NCBI GenBank assembly: GCA_039090855.1
Contig: CM077034.1
Coordinates: 225,015,331-225,079,330, forward strand
Direction of reading: 5' to 3'
DNA: 64,000 nt
Origin: Macrothele yani
Taxonomy: Eukaryota > Arthropoda > Arachnida > Araneae > Macrothelidae
Shown here one piece after another: positions 1-11,652 of the stretch (within the stretch, counting starts at the first letter, position 1; each line of letters starts with the position of its first letter). Made by a program: the position numbers and the translations under genes. Under the pieces are notes generated by a model. It was given only the letters and a program-made list of their open reading frames with translations, did not search any database and was not told the origin of the DNA.

Positions 1-88
1 TGGAGACGTCTCAGTAGCTGAGCCCATCTTACGGAATTATGATGTCAGTAGCTGACTTTAAAAATACACATAGCACCGTGGATTGTTG

Positions 89-163
89 GCCCCCGTGGCG
101 TAAAGGTAACGCACTCGGCGCGATACCGAGAGAGTTCTGTTGGTTCGATTCCACAGCGGCGGC
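89..163 (+). tRNA. tRNA-like sequence, probably a pseudogene or SINE head
   Basis: A 75-base stretch can be folded into most of a cloverleaf. The ends GCCCCCG and CGGCGGC pair with one mismatch. The D arm contains GCG/CGC, and a perfect 5-bp anticodon stem (CTCGG/CCGAG, 114-130) closes a 7-base loop. A B-box-like GGTTCGATTCC follows. The base before the putative CGA anticodon is G instead of the invariant U33, and the T stem has a mismatch, so a working tRNA is doubtful. It may be the head of a SINE whose body I cannot delimit. Confidence 0.4.
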
Positions 164-1929
164 TGAAAAACAATTTTTCGGTTGCTGTGTGCTTCTGGAA
201 CGTGGAAAGAGCGATGTATTTATTTATTAACTGTCGCCACGTATTTGGAGTATTTTCAATACAGTCTACTTTATATAATTTCTGATTTCCACATAAATAA
301 ACATATATAATTTATGTAAAAGCATATGTAGTAATTTATACTTGTAACTAGGGGTCCACAAATATGTTTGCCACTAGAAACTATGGTTTCAGTAATTTTA
401 TTAGTACATCTTTCCTGCCATGCGATGAGCTACAGGTAAAGAAAATCTGTGCTATTGATCTACAATGAATCCTCAGCCTGTGAAAAAATAACTTCAGGTT
501 TATGCAATTTTTCTTTCCATCAGATTTTTTTCAATAATGCTTTCGGGAATCTAAGGAAAATGATGCAGGTGTTTCATATCTGCACCCGAGACCTGTTCCT
601 TTTGCCTTTTACAAAAGGGACTGAAAATAAATAAATTCTGTAGACTGATTTTTGTAAAACTTTTTGGATACGTTTATAACATTAAAAAAAAAAAAAAATG
701 TCCAGTCAATGAAAGTTACGCCTAGTCCCACACTATTTATGCTGGAAGAATTGCACGATCAGCGATTCTCTTCGGGGCGGGGGACCTCATAAATATGTTC
801 TGTACTTGAAAAAATGGGGCTGGCTACCAGGTTTTTTTCAATTTGTGGAGGCCTGCCCATCACAATTTCTGAATATATCATTCCACTTATTTTACACCCA
901 TGGCTGATGCTTTACTCTGTAGTGATATCATAGCCAAGGCACCATAGCTGTCCACACACTCCCTTGGGTTGAATGCAAATTCTGCGCTAGTTGATCAGCT
1001 TGGTGTTTTTATTACAACTACGCAGAAATCTCCCGAGATATTTTGTACTATAATACCACACAACTGATTGCACATTCCCACATTATGGTCATTTTCAAGA
1101 TCTGCACAAAAACATAACAAAATTTCCGACACTAAATTGTACCTTTCCTACTACATTATTCTTTTTTTATTTTTGAATGTATAAAAAATCTATATCTTTT
1201 ACATACTAGTTTACTTTAGAGGCTTCATATAATTTACCCGAGTTTCTTCAAAAAAAAAAAAAAAAAAAAACCTAGCAGACATTCTGGTGCTTCTCTAGTA
1301 AGCCTAAAAGAAAAGATATTTTAAATTTTATTAGTTTTACAGCATTTTGGAAAGGTCAGTAAACTTCACATAGCAACACAAATGAATGAAGTGGCAAAAA
1401 AGGAGTCTCAAAAAAACAAAAAATCCTTCTCCAAACATGCTACCTAATTCCCTTTATACTTATAATGTGACCATTTTTTCTGGACCAAAAAGTGGGGCAG
1501 GTACGACGCGGTTAGTCAAGCTCACATGACCAGCGATTAACCACGAGTTATTAATATTCATCAAAACCCAGGGTCTCAAAATGATTTTCTAAAGTGAATG
1601 TTAACCATATTTAATGAGATTATTTTTTTAATTACCAAATTTTCCATATTTAGATTCAATAAAAATGTTCTTAAAAATGTGGCAGTTTTCATTAAATTAT
1701 TTTGAGGCTTTATATAATGTAAGTGATAACTTAATTTTCTAAATTAGCAAGAGATTAACCTATCTGAATCCAGCAACGCACATCAACTGCAATTACCTCT
1801 CATCAGCCAGTGTGCATTGGGATGGGATTTTTAAATTGACTGAGGTAGACACCCATTTTTTAAACAGAAATTTGATTCAGCTTAAAAGCATCTATAGCAG
1901 AAGCCGCAGCTGTTTTTAAATTTATGTGC
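164..1929. other. AT-rich DNA with no recognisable gene
   Basis: The stretch holds A/T tracts (for example 683-699 and 1251-1270) and only short chance ORFs. At 1487-1503 and 1548-1562 it shares short strings with the inverted repeat that starts near 60118, so a decayed relative of that element may lie here. I see no protein or RNA gene. Confidence 0.5.
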
Positions 1930-2110
1930 ATACAATTATAATAATTACAAGGTTGCTTACCTTTTTCACTGCATGTTTTATTCTTTTTATTGTCATGCTT
2001 GGTTTAAGCCTCCAGTGCAGTGTTCTATTTTTTGTCTTGAGGTTCTTTCAAATGTTCTACGAACGCTCAAGTCCATGAAGTGCCTTGCTGTCCGGGCTGC
2101 AAAATTGTAT
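1930..2110. repeat. Outer left arm of a large inverted repeat (partner 9345-9525)
   Basis: Read in reverse complement this segment matches 9345-9525 closely, including the strings around the paired 'tgtccatgaagtgccttgctgtcc'-type block. On the right copy the block contains an ATG followed by about 14 codons ending at a GTAAGC, like a first exon with a splice donor. The left copy keeps ATG and GTAAGC in mirror orientation with a shorter, altered coding part. Both point outward from the structure. Whether it is a transposon promoter/exon or a captured host exon is unclear. Confidence 0.6.
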
Positions 2111-2276
2111 TAATTGAAAAAAATAGAGAATGAATTTGTAATAATAATGATCCAAATATCCTTAATGAAAAATGGAAAAAACTAATAAAAATTAACCAAA
2201 AAAACCAAAAGCACAGGGGGAGGGGGAGTTCACTGGAGGGTCATTCCACGTCAGATCACCCAGCTTAATTTGGAAA

Positions 2277-2845
2277 TGACACCCACCAACTCAGATTTTC
2301 ATTAAACTTTTTTTTTACTTGTTACTACCACCAAGTTACTAATCCATGTAAAAATTTTCCTCACTAGGCCACATAGTTTCTGAGATATAAAATGTCTAAG
2401 TTTTGGAAAATTGTACATTGATTACGTTTCCGAGACTCCGCTTTCAGATGCAGTATTTGAGAAAAAAAATTCATAGTTCTGTGTCTAATCAACATATCAC
2501 TACCTAATTTTTATCACATGTCAAGCAAAGTATGAACATTTCAGAAAAAAATATTATAGGAATCTTGCCTACCTCTGAGAGACATTAAAATTTAGTAAAT
2601 TTTTTTATAAAAAAAATTTTAAGTGCAAAAACGTTGCTTCATTAAGTGTGTATTATGGCATAAGGCACAGGAGTTACCAGAGCACTTTTTTTTTTTTTAA
2701 TTGAACCTAAAAGTATAGTCTAAAAGGCTGTGAAAGAAAAATAGTGAGATTTTGATTGCAAATATAGTTATTTTAACTTATAAATTAAGTTATTCTATCG
2801 AAGCACAGATAGTTTCAAACGGGACACTATGCATCATAATAGACG
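2277..2845. repeat. Inner left arm, long TIR (partner 8415-8973)
   Basis: About 570 bases match the reverse complement of 8415-8973 with many point differences and small indels. Conserved landmarks include the paired text around 2390-2450 and 8815-8885 and the T-run near 2685 (A-run near 8557). Such long, diverged terminal repeats bracket the decayed gene at 4016-6228, so they are probably the long TIRs of that element. The left arm may extend outward to about 2240. Confidence 0.75.
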
Positions 2846-3317
2846 AAAATGTTCATAGGTAAATTTTAGAATTTTTTTTATAGTGTATGAAGAGCATAAA
2901 TTACAAATTTTAGTAATGTGGAGAAAGCTTATGACAAGAAAAATTTTGTCATAATAACTTAAATAAATAAATAAAAACTGGTCTAGAGCACAAAATTTTC
3001 AACTTTAAGTGATAAAAACATAAGAAGTGTAACAATTAGTAGGTATCTATATAGCTAATTAGGATAATCAACCAATGGAATATTTTAGTTCAACAAATTA
3101 AAAGCTTGAATAATTAATCTTACTTTTCATCTGAGATGTTGTATCTTATTGTACTGGTGTTGTATTAAATCAGCCTCGTTTTCAGAAAAGTTGTACACCC
3201 TTCCAGAGCCCTTGTTGGTGGTGGGAGGACTAACACAAGAAATGATGTTACACAGGGGAATGTGGCAGATGTCTTTTTGTGGAGGCCAGTGAAATGATAG
3301 TGCTGGGCCATGAACTT

Positions 3318-3894
3318 TACTTTTAGATTTTTTTTTTTTTTTTATTGGAGGTTAACGACCACCGTGAGCAACTCAATGGGCTATAAGCAGTCGCCCGTCC
3401 CTAATTTAGGGTCACCGGTTCCAGGGAAGGGAGAGAGCCAGTGCCGTAAGACAAACACAACATCCATGCCTAACCGGGATTCGAACCCGGACCCTTTTTT
3501 TTTTTGATTGGAGGTTTAACGACCACCGTGAGCAACTCAATGGGCTATAAGCAGTCGCCCGTCCCTAATTTAGGGTCACCGGTTCCAGGGAAGGGAGAGA
3601 GCCAGTGCCGTAAGACAAACACAACATCCATGCCTAACCGGGATTCGAACCCGGACCCTTTTTTTTTTTTATTGGAGGTTTAACGACCACCGTGAGCAAC
3701 TCAATGGGCTATAAGCAGTCGCCCGTCCCTAATTTAGGGTCACTGGTTCCAGGGAAGGGAGAGAGCCAGGGCCGTAAGACAAACACAACATCCATGCCTA
3801 ACCGGGATTCGAACCCTGACCCCTTTCGGACGAATGATCAGAGGCCATCACTTAGACCACTGCGCCACCGGGGCGGCTTACTTTTCTTTTAGAT
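3318..3894 (-). repeat. SINE-1 tandem array, 3 units, with TSD
   Basis: Three tandem units of the main tRNA-derived SINE lie on the minus strand at 3344-3494, 3506-3658 and 3671-3877, separated by T-runs. Only the last unit has the complete tRNA head (A-box region near 3850-3877; B box near 3810). The first two stop inside the tRNA part, just past the B box. An imperfect repeat, TTACTTTTAGAT at about 3318-3329 and TTACTTTTCTTTTAGAT after 3877, brackets the whole array, so it behaves as one insertion. It interrupts the inverted-repeat element at 1.9-9.5 kb. Confidence 0.92.
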
Positions 3895-4015
3895 CACCTT
3901 CCTCCACATGTTTAGAAAGTACTAATCCAGAAAACCAGTGACTGTCATAAAGACATGCAGTGTATAAATTTGTAGAGATCTGTGACATGTAGTTCTCTTT
4001 GTTCCAATGGAATCT

Positions 4016-6228
4016 TCAGACACAGGGATGAAATGGTGAAAGCCACGTGTACCAGGAATTGTTTTTGCTTTGGAGAATTGGGCTTCTAGAGCTCTGCTGA
4101 TGTGTTTCTGAAAGTGTTTCTTTTTTTACCTTCCAGAATTTTATGTTTTTGACTCTTGCCTCACAGAAATTGAGGACTTTTTCAATTGAGTCTATTGCAT
4201 CGCCAGGACACATTTGAAGGCTTGCTCGGGTAACCAGTAGCTAAACTGTACCACCAATGCAGTCACAAGGAGATTTCCCGTGACTGGTTGCAAAAATATC
4301 CATGATGCTGCTAAAGAGAAGTCCTGGTTGTGGTAGCAAAGATTGAGAAAGTTTTTGCAGTTCTTATACTGTGCAGCACATCCGTCACTGAAATAAAATA
4401 CATTTTTTACAATGGGAAAGTTTTTCTTTATATACTGAGTGATTATTTTTTTGTGTTTCGTGTACAAAGGCTACATCATGCTCTAAATCATCGGACAAGA
4501 TGCACACACTTGAAACAAGTAGGTCTTCAGAGTGGTGGACACGTGTAGATTACAGCTGTATGTAGTGAACAACTGTCGCTTGTCCAGTGATACCCTTGTG
4601 CTGCATCTTGAATGATGTATGAGTAATTTTCACTGAAGTCTAGGAGAACAATAGCTGCATCCATTCAAGGTTTGCTTTCATTTTCTTTAGAAAGTTTGCT
4701 TGGGATTTAGTTATAAATGCATGGGGCACAAGTTTCTCTAGTTTCTCAATTAAAGTTGCTAAATATTCATCAAATGTCACAGTGAATTTCACCTGTTGTG
4801 TTCTGTCTGCTGATACCCATGAACTATATGACACTTGATCTTCAGGGTCCCACTCTTCAAATTTTTCGAGTAGAAAACTTTTCAAATTTTCACTGGATGG
4901 GCATTGAGAGCAGGTGTCGCAGCATGCAGTCTTTGTTATCCTTAGAACAGACTAAAGAATCAGTCAGGTCCTGGTATGTCTCTTCTATACAAAAAGCATG
5001 AAGTAGAAAACTTACATTTTGATGGATTGGGCAAACACAAATAGAATGTGTTCCGGAAGACCCTGCTAACACGCACCATTTTGGATGCAGCATGCAGAAT
5101 TTTGAGATGCCAATTTTAATGATGGGATACTCAAAATTTAAAAGCAGAATACAATTCATTTAAATTAGCAAGTAATAATCTCTTTTCTCCATGAACATTT
5201 TTAGAAATACTGACTGTCCTTTTCTCCTGGCATGATTCGAGAGTATTCATCATTTGGTAAAAGTTCTTCACCAATTCAATTATATTTTCACTGAGTGTTT
5301 TACCTTTTCTGGGTTCAGGTACAGCCACGATTCCTTCGTCTCTGAGAAGGTATCTTGCTTGACAGATGGCATATTCCCTTACATGGAACTCTTCCATGAT
5401 TTTTTTTTTCCTGCTCCATGAAGTAGGAACAAGTGTCAAAAGTTATATCTTTTCTCTCCGTGTCATTGAAACCTAAGTTTTGCTTTAAGTAAACCTACAA
5501 GCACATTCATATCATCTGCTTCTTGTTTTAAATCTTTTGGCAGTTTTTTTTGGCATCTTTTTCAGGTGGAGAAAATTCTTTTTCCATAACCCTACTAACC
5601 TTACTTTTTAAATTAGAACATGCTGACTCAACGGTTTTTTTTTTTTTTGTTTTGTTTTTTTTTGTTTTTTTGCATAGGCAGATTTGCTGTGTGATGCAAT
5701 GGCATGGAATTTCAGAGGAGACTCCCCTATCTCTGCCAGTGATGTATTAATTTTTCCTAATGTTTCTTCTTTGGAAATTGATGTTTCTAAATTACAAATA
5801 CTCTGGTTGCTTTCACTATTCATGTCCACCTCTTTAATGTCATCATTTTCATTTAAAAATTGTGAGTGTTTCTGCACCTTTTCTCTACATGCATCACATA
5901 TCTTCTGTTCAGGAATTGATTTCACAATCCTTGGAATTTTATTAATTTTCTCTGAAAAGTCAAAGGTCACATTCCTCAATGCTTTTTTATTTTTATTTTA
6001 TTTTTTGTGGCACTTAAATGGATCAAAACAACTTTTCTGGTAAGTTTCATATTTTCTCAGGTAGTATGTTTTATGATGCTCACAAATATTAAACAGAAGT
6101 TCACAATTTACCCCACTTCTCAAGGCCAAAAATTCTTTTTCTGAAGCACTTACTGTTTCAAAGTTTATCAGATTCATTTCCTGTGTGTAACTCTTCTTAT
6201 GGCACTCAGTTCCACTTTCTTTTCCCAT
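4016..6228 (-). pseudogene. Decayed ORF of a repetitive arthropod-type protein family (putative transposase)
   Basis: Minus-strand blocks, in coding order, are 6228-5998, 5979-5608, 5439-5131, 5159-4890, 4885-4640, 4467-4192 and 4213-4016. They form one broken protein. The N-terminal block ends with an IC-x2-HH-type motif and a CFDPFKCHKK-like stretch. Next come a C-x2-C block (ICDAC), a KRLLLANLNELYSAFK block, a CVCPIHQN cysteine/histidine motif, a region ending HAFITKSQ, and YFSDGCAAQYKN. I recall this set of motifs from a multicopy uncharacterised protein family in arthropods and cnidarians; I have no established name for it. The FSDG motif resembles the acidic position of RNase-H-like transposases, but that is inference. 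Frameshifts and stops separate the blocks, so it is dead. The long inverted repeats around it suggest it was the gene of a DNA transposon. Confidence 0.6.
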
Positions 6229-6685
6229 ACTACATTGTTCAACAAGCTGTTCAGTTTAGGACATTTTTAAAACTAATATTTCAAAGGAATAATACTAAAA
6301 GCACTTTCTTTTAAACCTTGGAACAGAAAAATTATCTTTAACTGTAACTAAGAGGAATAACCCACTTCTGAAAACTTTTGAACATTTGAAGCAGCATAAA
6401 GCACCTTCACTCAACAATAGATAGCAGATGACTGACTAGTAGTGCAATCCAGTTGAATCCTGTACTCAGAAGAATGACTCATGTTAAATCAGCTCATGCT
6501 TTTAGATTGCTGATACATGCTGAGTCACCTCATGCTATCAAATTGCTGTTACAGCTAGTTTATCCCACTTGCCTCAATGTATTCCATCCAGTTAAAAAAA
6601 ACCTAATTCATTCAAAACAATTTTTTAATTGAACCATGACCAATTCAATTTGATTTTTTCATTATCAAATTTATACCAAGCCGGT

Positions 6686-6694
6686 AAAGTTTGG

Positions 6695-6731
<37 letters not shown>

Positions 6732-8343
6732 GTAGGTTTAACGACCACCGTGAGCAACTCAAAAGGCTATAAGCAGTCGCCCGTCCCTAATTTAGGGTCA
6801 CTGGTTCCAGGGAAGGGAGAGAGCCAGTGCCGTAAGACAAACACAACATCCATGCCTCACCGGGATTTTTTTTTTTTTTTTTGATTGGAGGTTTAACGAC
6901 CACCGTGAGCAACTCAATGGGCTATAAGCAGTCGCCCGTCCCTAATTTAGGGTCACTGGTTCCAGGGAAGGGAGAGAGCTAGTGCCGTAAGACAAACACA
7001 ACATCCATGCCTCACCGGGATTTTTTTTTTTTTGATTGGAGGTTTAACGACCACCGTGAGCAACTCAATGGGCTATAAGCAGTTGCCCGTCCCTAATTTA
7101 GGGTCACTGGTTCCAGGGAAGGGAGAGAGCCAGTGCCGTAAGACAAACACAACATCCATTGATTGATTGGAGGTTTAACGACCACCGTGAGCAATTCAAT
7201 GGGCTATAAGCAGTCGCCCGTCCCTAATTTAGGGTCACTGGTTCCAGGAAAGGGAGAGAACCAGTGGCGTAAAACAAACACAACATCCATGCCTCACCGG
7301 GATTTTTTTTTTTTTTTGATTGGAGGTTTAACGACCACCGTGAGCAACTCAGTGGGCTATAAGCAGTCGCCCGACCCTAATTTAGGGTCACTGGTTCCAG
7401 GGAAGGGAGAGAACCAGTGCCGTAAGACAAACACAACATCCATTGATTGATTGGAGGTTTAACGACCACCGTGAGCAATTCAATGGGCTATAAGCAGTCG
7501 CCCGTCCCTAATTTAGGGTCACTGGTTCCAGGGAAGGGAGAGAGCCAGTGCCGTAAGACAAACACAACATCCATTGATTGATTGGAGGTTTAACGACCAC
7601 CGTGAGCAATTCAATGGGCTATAAGCAGTCGCCCGTCCCTAATTTAGGGTCACTGGTTCCAGGGAAGGGAGAGAGCCAGTGCCGTAAGACAAACACAACA
7701 TCCATGCCTCACCGGGATTTATTTTTTTTCGGTTGGAGGTTTAACGACCACCGTGAGCAACTCAATGGGCTATAAGCAGTCGCCCGTCCCTAATTTAGGG
7801 TCACTGGTTCCAGGGAAGGGAGAGAACCAGTGCCGTAAGACAAACACAACATCCATTGATTGATTGGAGGTTTAACGACCACCGTGAGCAACTCAATGGG
7901 CTATAAGCAGTCGCCCGTCCCTAATTTAGGGTCACTGGTTCCAGGGAAGGGAGAGAGCCAGTGCCGTAAGACAAACACAACATCCATTGATTGATTGGAG
8001 GTTTAACGACCACCGTGAGCAACTCAATGGGCTATAAGCAGTCGCCCGTCCCTAATTTAGGGTCACTGGTTCCAGGGAAGGGAGAGAACCAGTGCCGTAA
8101 GACAAACACAACATCCATTGATTGATTGGATGTTTAACGACCACCGTGAGCAACTCAATGGGCTATAACCAGTCGCCCGTCCCTAATTTAGGGTCACTGG
8201 TTCCAGGGAAGGGAGAGAGCCAGTGCCGTAAGACAAACACAACATCCATGCCTCACCGGGATTCGAACCCGGACCCCTTTCGGACGAATGATCAGAGGCC
8301 ATCGCTTAGACCACTGCGCCACCGGGCGGCAAAGTTTGGCATT
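6686..8343 (-). repeat. SINE-1 tandem array, 11 units, inside one perfect 13-bp TSD
   Basis: Eleven minus-strand units of the SINE tail start near 6728, 6883, 7034, 7163, 7318, 7446, 7578, 7732, 7860, 7992 and 8122. Only the last (8122-8330) carries the full tRNA head. Units end in one of two ways: at CATCCATTGATTGATTGG, a tail-to-tail join with no head sequence, or after about 12 bases of head (CCTCACCGGGAT on this strand) followed by a T-run. The whole 1.6-kb array is flanked by AAAGTTTGGCATT at 6686-6698 and 8331-8343. The array therefore entered, or grew, as a single insertion. Confidence 0.95.
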
Positions 8344-8414
8344 GAACAGTACAATATTTTAAATTATTTGACTAGTCTACATTTATTCTATATTAGGCCA
8401 AATTATCACATACA

Positions 8415-8973
8415 GGTAATTATCTATAATGATGCATAAGTGTCTGCATAGAATGTGTCAAATTACAAGTTATATGTTAAAATAACTATATTAGCAATCA
8501 AAATCCCACTATTTTTCTTTCACAGCCTTTTAGACTATACTTTTAGGTTCACTTAAAAAAAAAAAAAAGGACTCTAGTAACTCCTTTGCCTTATGCCATA
8601 ATACTCACTTAATGAAGGAACATCTTTGCACTTAAAAATTTTTTTATAAAAAAATTTACTAAATTTTAATGTCTCTCAGAGGTAGGCAAGATTTATATAA
8701 TATTCTTTCGGAAATGTACATACTTTGCTTGACATGTGGTAAAAATTTGGTAGTGATATGTTGATTAGATACAGAACTATGAATTTATTTCTCAAATACT
8801 GCGTCTGAAAGCGGAGTCTCGGAAACGTCATCAACGTGCAATTTTCCAAAACTTTGACATTTTATATCTCAGAAACTATGTGGCCTAGTGAGGAAAAATT
8901 TTACATGGATCAGTAACTTGGTGGTAGTAACAAGTAAAAAAAGTTTCATGAAAATCTGAGTTGGTGGGTCTCA
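8415..8973. repeat. Inner right arm, long TIR (partner 2277-2845)
   Basis: This is the reverse complement of 2277-2845. At 8985-9060 it is followed by a short GC-rich patch with a GGGGCGGGG box that has no partner on the left side; this could be promoter-like. The arm ends differ on the two sides, so the true element border is not certain. Confidence 0.75.
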
Positions 8974-9344
8974 TACCCTGGAGTCAATAACAGATGACGG
9001 CGGGGCGGGGCGAGGAAGCCGAGCATATCGCTCACTCTTGCTGCAGTGGCATAAAAGAAAACATCTAGAACACCTCCTGAAAATAACCCGGCAGAGGGTA
9101 GAAAGTACCCTCTGGTGAATGAATGTTCTGGTCGTTCATGGGGTGTTGAGAAGGAGAGTCGAAAGAATAAGATGAGTTATACATAGTCGTATATACGTTT
9201 TTAACATTTTCGTTCGTCATTTTGTAAGTATATAAATAGGCAGTTTATGTTCATTGATAATATCAAAAGATTTTGAGTTCAGGAATTGGGGTTTTTACCA
9301 ACGAAGGTTAGGTTTTACACTCTGGTGGGAAGGGGGAGGATACA

Positions 9345-9525
9345 ATTTTGCAACCTGGACAGCAAGGCACTTCATGGACTTAAGCGTTCGTAGAACATTT
9401 GAAAGAACCTGAGGAAAAGGAAATAGAACACCGCACCGGAACCTTAAACCAAGCATGACAACAAAAAGAATAAAACGTGTATTGAAATGTGAAAAAGGTA
9501 AGCAACCTTGTAATTATTAGAAATT
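9345..9525. repeat. Outer right arm of the large inverted repeat
   Basis: Partner of 1930-2110. An ATG near 9458 opens a short reading frame that runs into GTAAGC near 9498. The region between 8985 and 9345 has no mirror partner. Taken with the inner arms, the structure spans 1930-9525, about 7.6 kb, including about 2.2 kb of later SINE arrays. Confidence 0.6.
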
Positions 9526-10440
9526 TGATGTTTTCCAATATTTTTTAGTATTTTAATTAAAGTAAGTGCCCTGCACATTGACAGTCTAAAAATAAAATAT
9601 CAATGCAGAAATTTGATTGATTGATTTCACATTTAACTGTACATGCACATTCAGTTGTAGCCTTCCAAGTTTTAACTATCAAAATATATATAGTATACTA
9701 GTATAAATGCAGTAAACCAGACATTTTTTGGCATTCAGCAGGATACATTTTTAATAATATATTGCACCTTTATGCAGCAGACTTCTGCTCCTATTTCTCA
9801 TGGGATGCAATTTTTTCTAATAACTAAGCTATGGAGGCACACGGTAAAATTTTCCAATCAGTATGTGGGAAACACAAAAATCTGCTATTAATACATACAA
9901 ACTCACCTCTAAAGTTCTCGAAAAGGAAGGTCAAAACAACACATACAACAGCATCTAACTAGACATACTTGCCGAGCACGAAAATGGAATCTTTAAAATA
10001 CGAGCAGAATCAAATAAATTCAGTTTAAAAACATTCCCCCGCGCGCATGTCCAGTAAATGCACCACGGCAATCTTATACGGATTCCACGCAAGGCTGTGA
10101 TTGGCTGTTCAGAGAGGGAGACGATTTGATCGGAAGCAACCCGAAACACGAGCTCCCCGAAGCAGCATACTCTCGAAAGCAGACAGCCATGGTGCATTTC
10201 ATGAAGCTGTTTGTTGACATTGAGTAACGGGGTGTATTTTCTGGACGGATGTTAATGTATGTTGACATTGCTCTGTGCACTTCATGTTTGCTCAGAAGTC
10301 GTGGATTAGTTGGTAAATATATTAATTTTAAATACATTGAGGGAGAATGAAGTAATCTTTACAGAGCTTTGTGTTTCAAGATCATCAGTTTTTGCAGCTG
10401 CATGTTACAGGTAGTCATATTTTAGTATTCCGATGGGTTT
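9526..10440. other. No gene seen; GC-richer patch shared with 34.4 kb
   Basis: Mostly AT-rich. From about 10030 to 10240 the base composition is more GC-rich and contains a GATTGGCT string (an ATTGG/CCAAT box). The part at 10046-10110 is clearly similar to 34438-34500, so it belongs to a dispersed repeat, not a unique promoter. The short ORFs here show no recognisable domain. Confidence 0.45.
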
Positions 10441-10688
10441 GGGTGAACATTTTTTTTATTTTTTTTTTTTATTGTAGGTTTAACGACCACCGTGAGCAAC
10501 TCAATGGGCTATAAGCAGTCGCCCGTCCCTAATTTAGGGTTACTGGTTCCATGGAAGGGAGAGAGCCAGTGCCGTAAGACAAACACAACATCCATGCCTA
10601 ACCGGGATTCGAACCCGTACCCCTTTCGGACGAATGATCAGAGGCCATCGCTTAGACCACTGCGCCACCGGGGTGGCTGGGTGAACAT
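10441..10688 (-). repeat. SINE-1, full length, with 10-bp TSD
   Basis: Full-length copy (about 10472-10678) with a T-run (poly-A on the SINE strand) at its 3' end. GGGTGAACAT flanks it at 10441-10450 and 10679-10688. It carries a complete tRNA head, core and tail and a few private substitutions. Confidence 0.93.
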
Positions 10689-10740
10689 GGTGTATGACAC
10701 ATCAGGAAAGTATAAGAATGGAAAAAAAAAGTTCGAGTCA

Positions 10741-10989
10741 GAAATATTTGGCCGCCCCGGTAGCGCAGTGGTCTAAAGCGTTGGCCTCTGGTCATTCGTC
10801 CGTAAGGGGTCCGGGTTCGAATCCCGGTCAGGCATGGATGTTGTGTTTGTCTTACGGCACTGGCTCTCTCCCTTCCCTGGAACCAGTGACCCTAAATTAG
10901 GGACGGGCGGCTGCTTATAGCCCATTGAGTTGCTCACGGTGGTCGTTAAACCTCCAACCAAAAAAAAAAAAAAAAAAAAAAATATTTGA
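10741..10989 (+). repeat. SINE-1, full length, plus strand
   Basis: Full-length copy starting GCCGCCCCGG at 10751. It has an A-box-like GTAGCGCAGTGG, a B box GGTTCGAATCC, the core, the LINE-like 3' tail and a poly-A run near 10961-10982. AAATATTTG is repeated on both sides. This copy lies only 62 bases from the preceding, oppositely oriented one. Confidence 0.92.
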
Positions 10990-11059
10990 GCCTCCCAGTG
11001 TAGAGCGAAAGCCTGCAGTATATATGTACGTCTTATGTCAGTAAATAAACGGATTTTTT

Positions 11060-11208
11060 CATGGTGAGTCAGGGATGTGTTAGTCTTACTGTGCTGGCTC
11101 TCTCCCTTCCCTGGAACCAGTGATCCTAAATTAGGGACGGGCAACTGCTTATATATAGCCCATTGAGTTGCTCATGGTGGTCGTTAAATCTCCAATCGAA
11201 AAAAAAAA
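11060..11208 (+). repeat. SINE-1 fragment, tRNA head mostly lost
   Basis: Diverged copy retaining the core and 3' tail (about 11085-11198) followed by an A-run. Only a few bases resemble the tRNA end. It contains a duplicated TATA within the core. Confidence 0.8.
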
Positions 11209-11652
11209 TGTGTGTTAAAAACAATGTACTTAGTTTTTAATCTCCCTTTTGGCTAGCGTTCCATTCATCCATTGCATCAAGTAAATCAATACACATTGTG
11301 CAAATACTTGTTTCAATTGAAACATTTATAATTAGCAGTTTTGTAAAGAAAAATAAGCTTTGTTTTATAGAAATGAAATACTAAGTAATAAATAATTATT
11401 TATTGCTAGTTTCTTTGCCTCCTTAATGGAAGCACTGATAATTTACTTACATTTTATGTAAATTTTTGTTTAAATTGGGACAGTAATAAGTAGCAGTTTT
11501 ATAAAGAAAAGTAAGATTTATTTTATAGAAATGAATTGAATAATATTTGTTGCTAGCTTCCTGGCATCACTAACGGAACTATTTGGTGCGTTGATAATCA
11601 GAAGGCTAGCCCTCCTTTACAAGCACACATAGTGGCAGTTGTTAAACAAACT

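Noticed and set aside
3800..3877. Functional tRNA gene in SINE-1 heads
   Set aside because: The same head occurs at many loci with a fixed non-tRNA core and tail and no mature tRNA 3' end; these are SINE promoters.
6728..8330. Regular direct repeats resembling a CRISPR array
   Set aside because: Repeat units are about 130 bases with almost no spacer, derive from a tRNA SINE, and lie within a TSD in a eukaryotic context.
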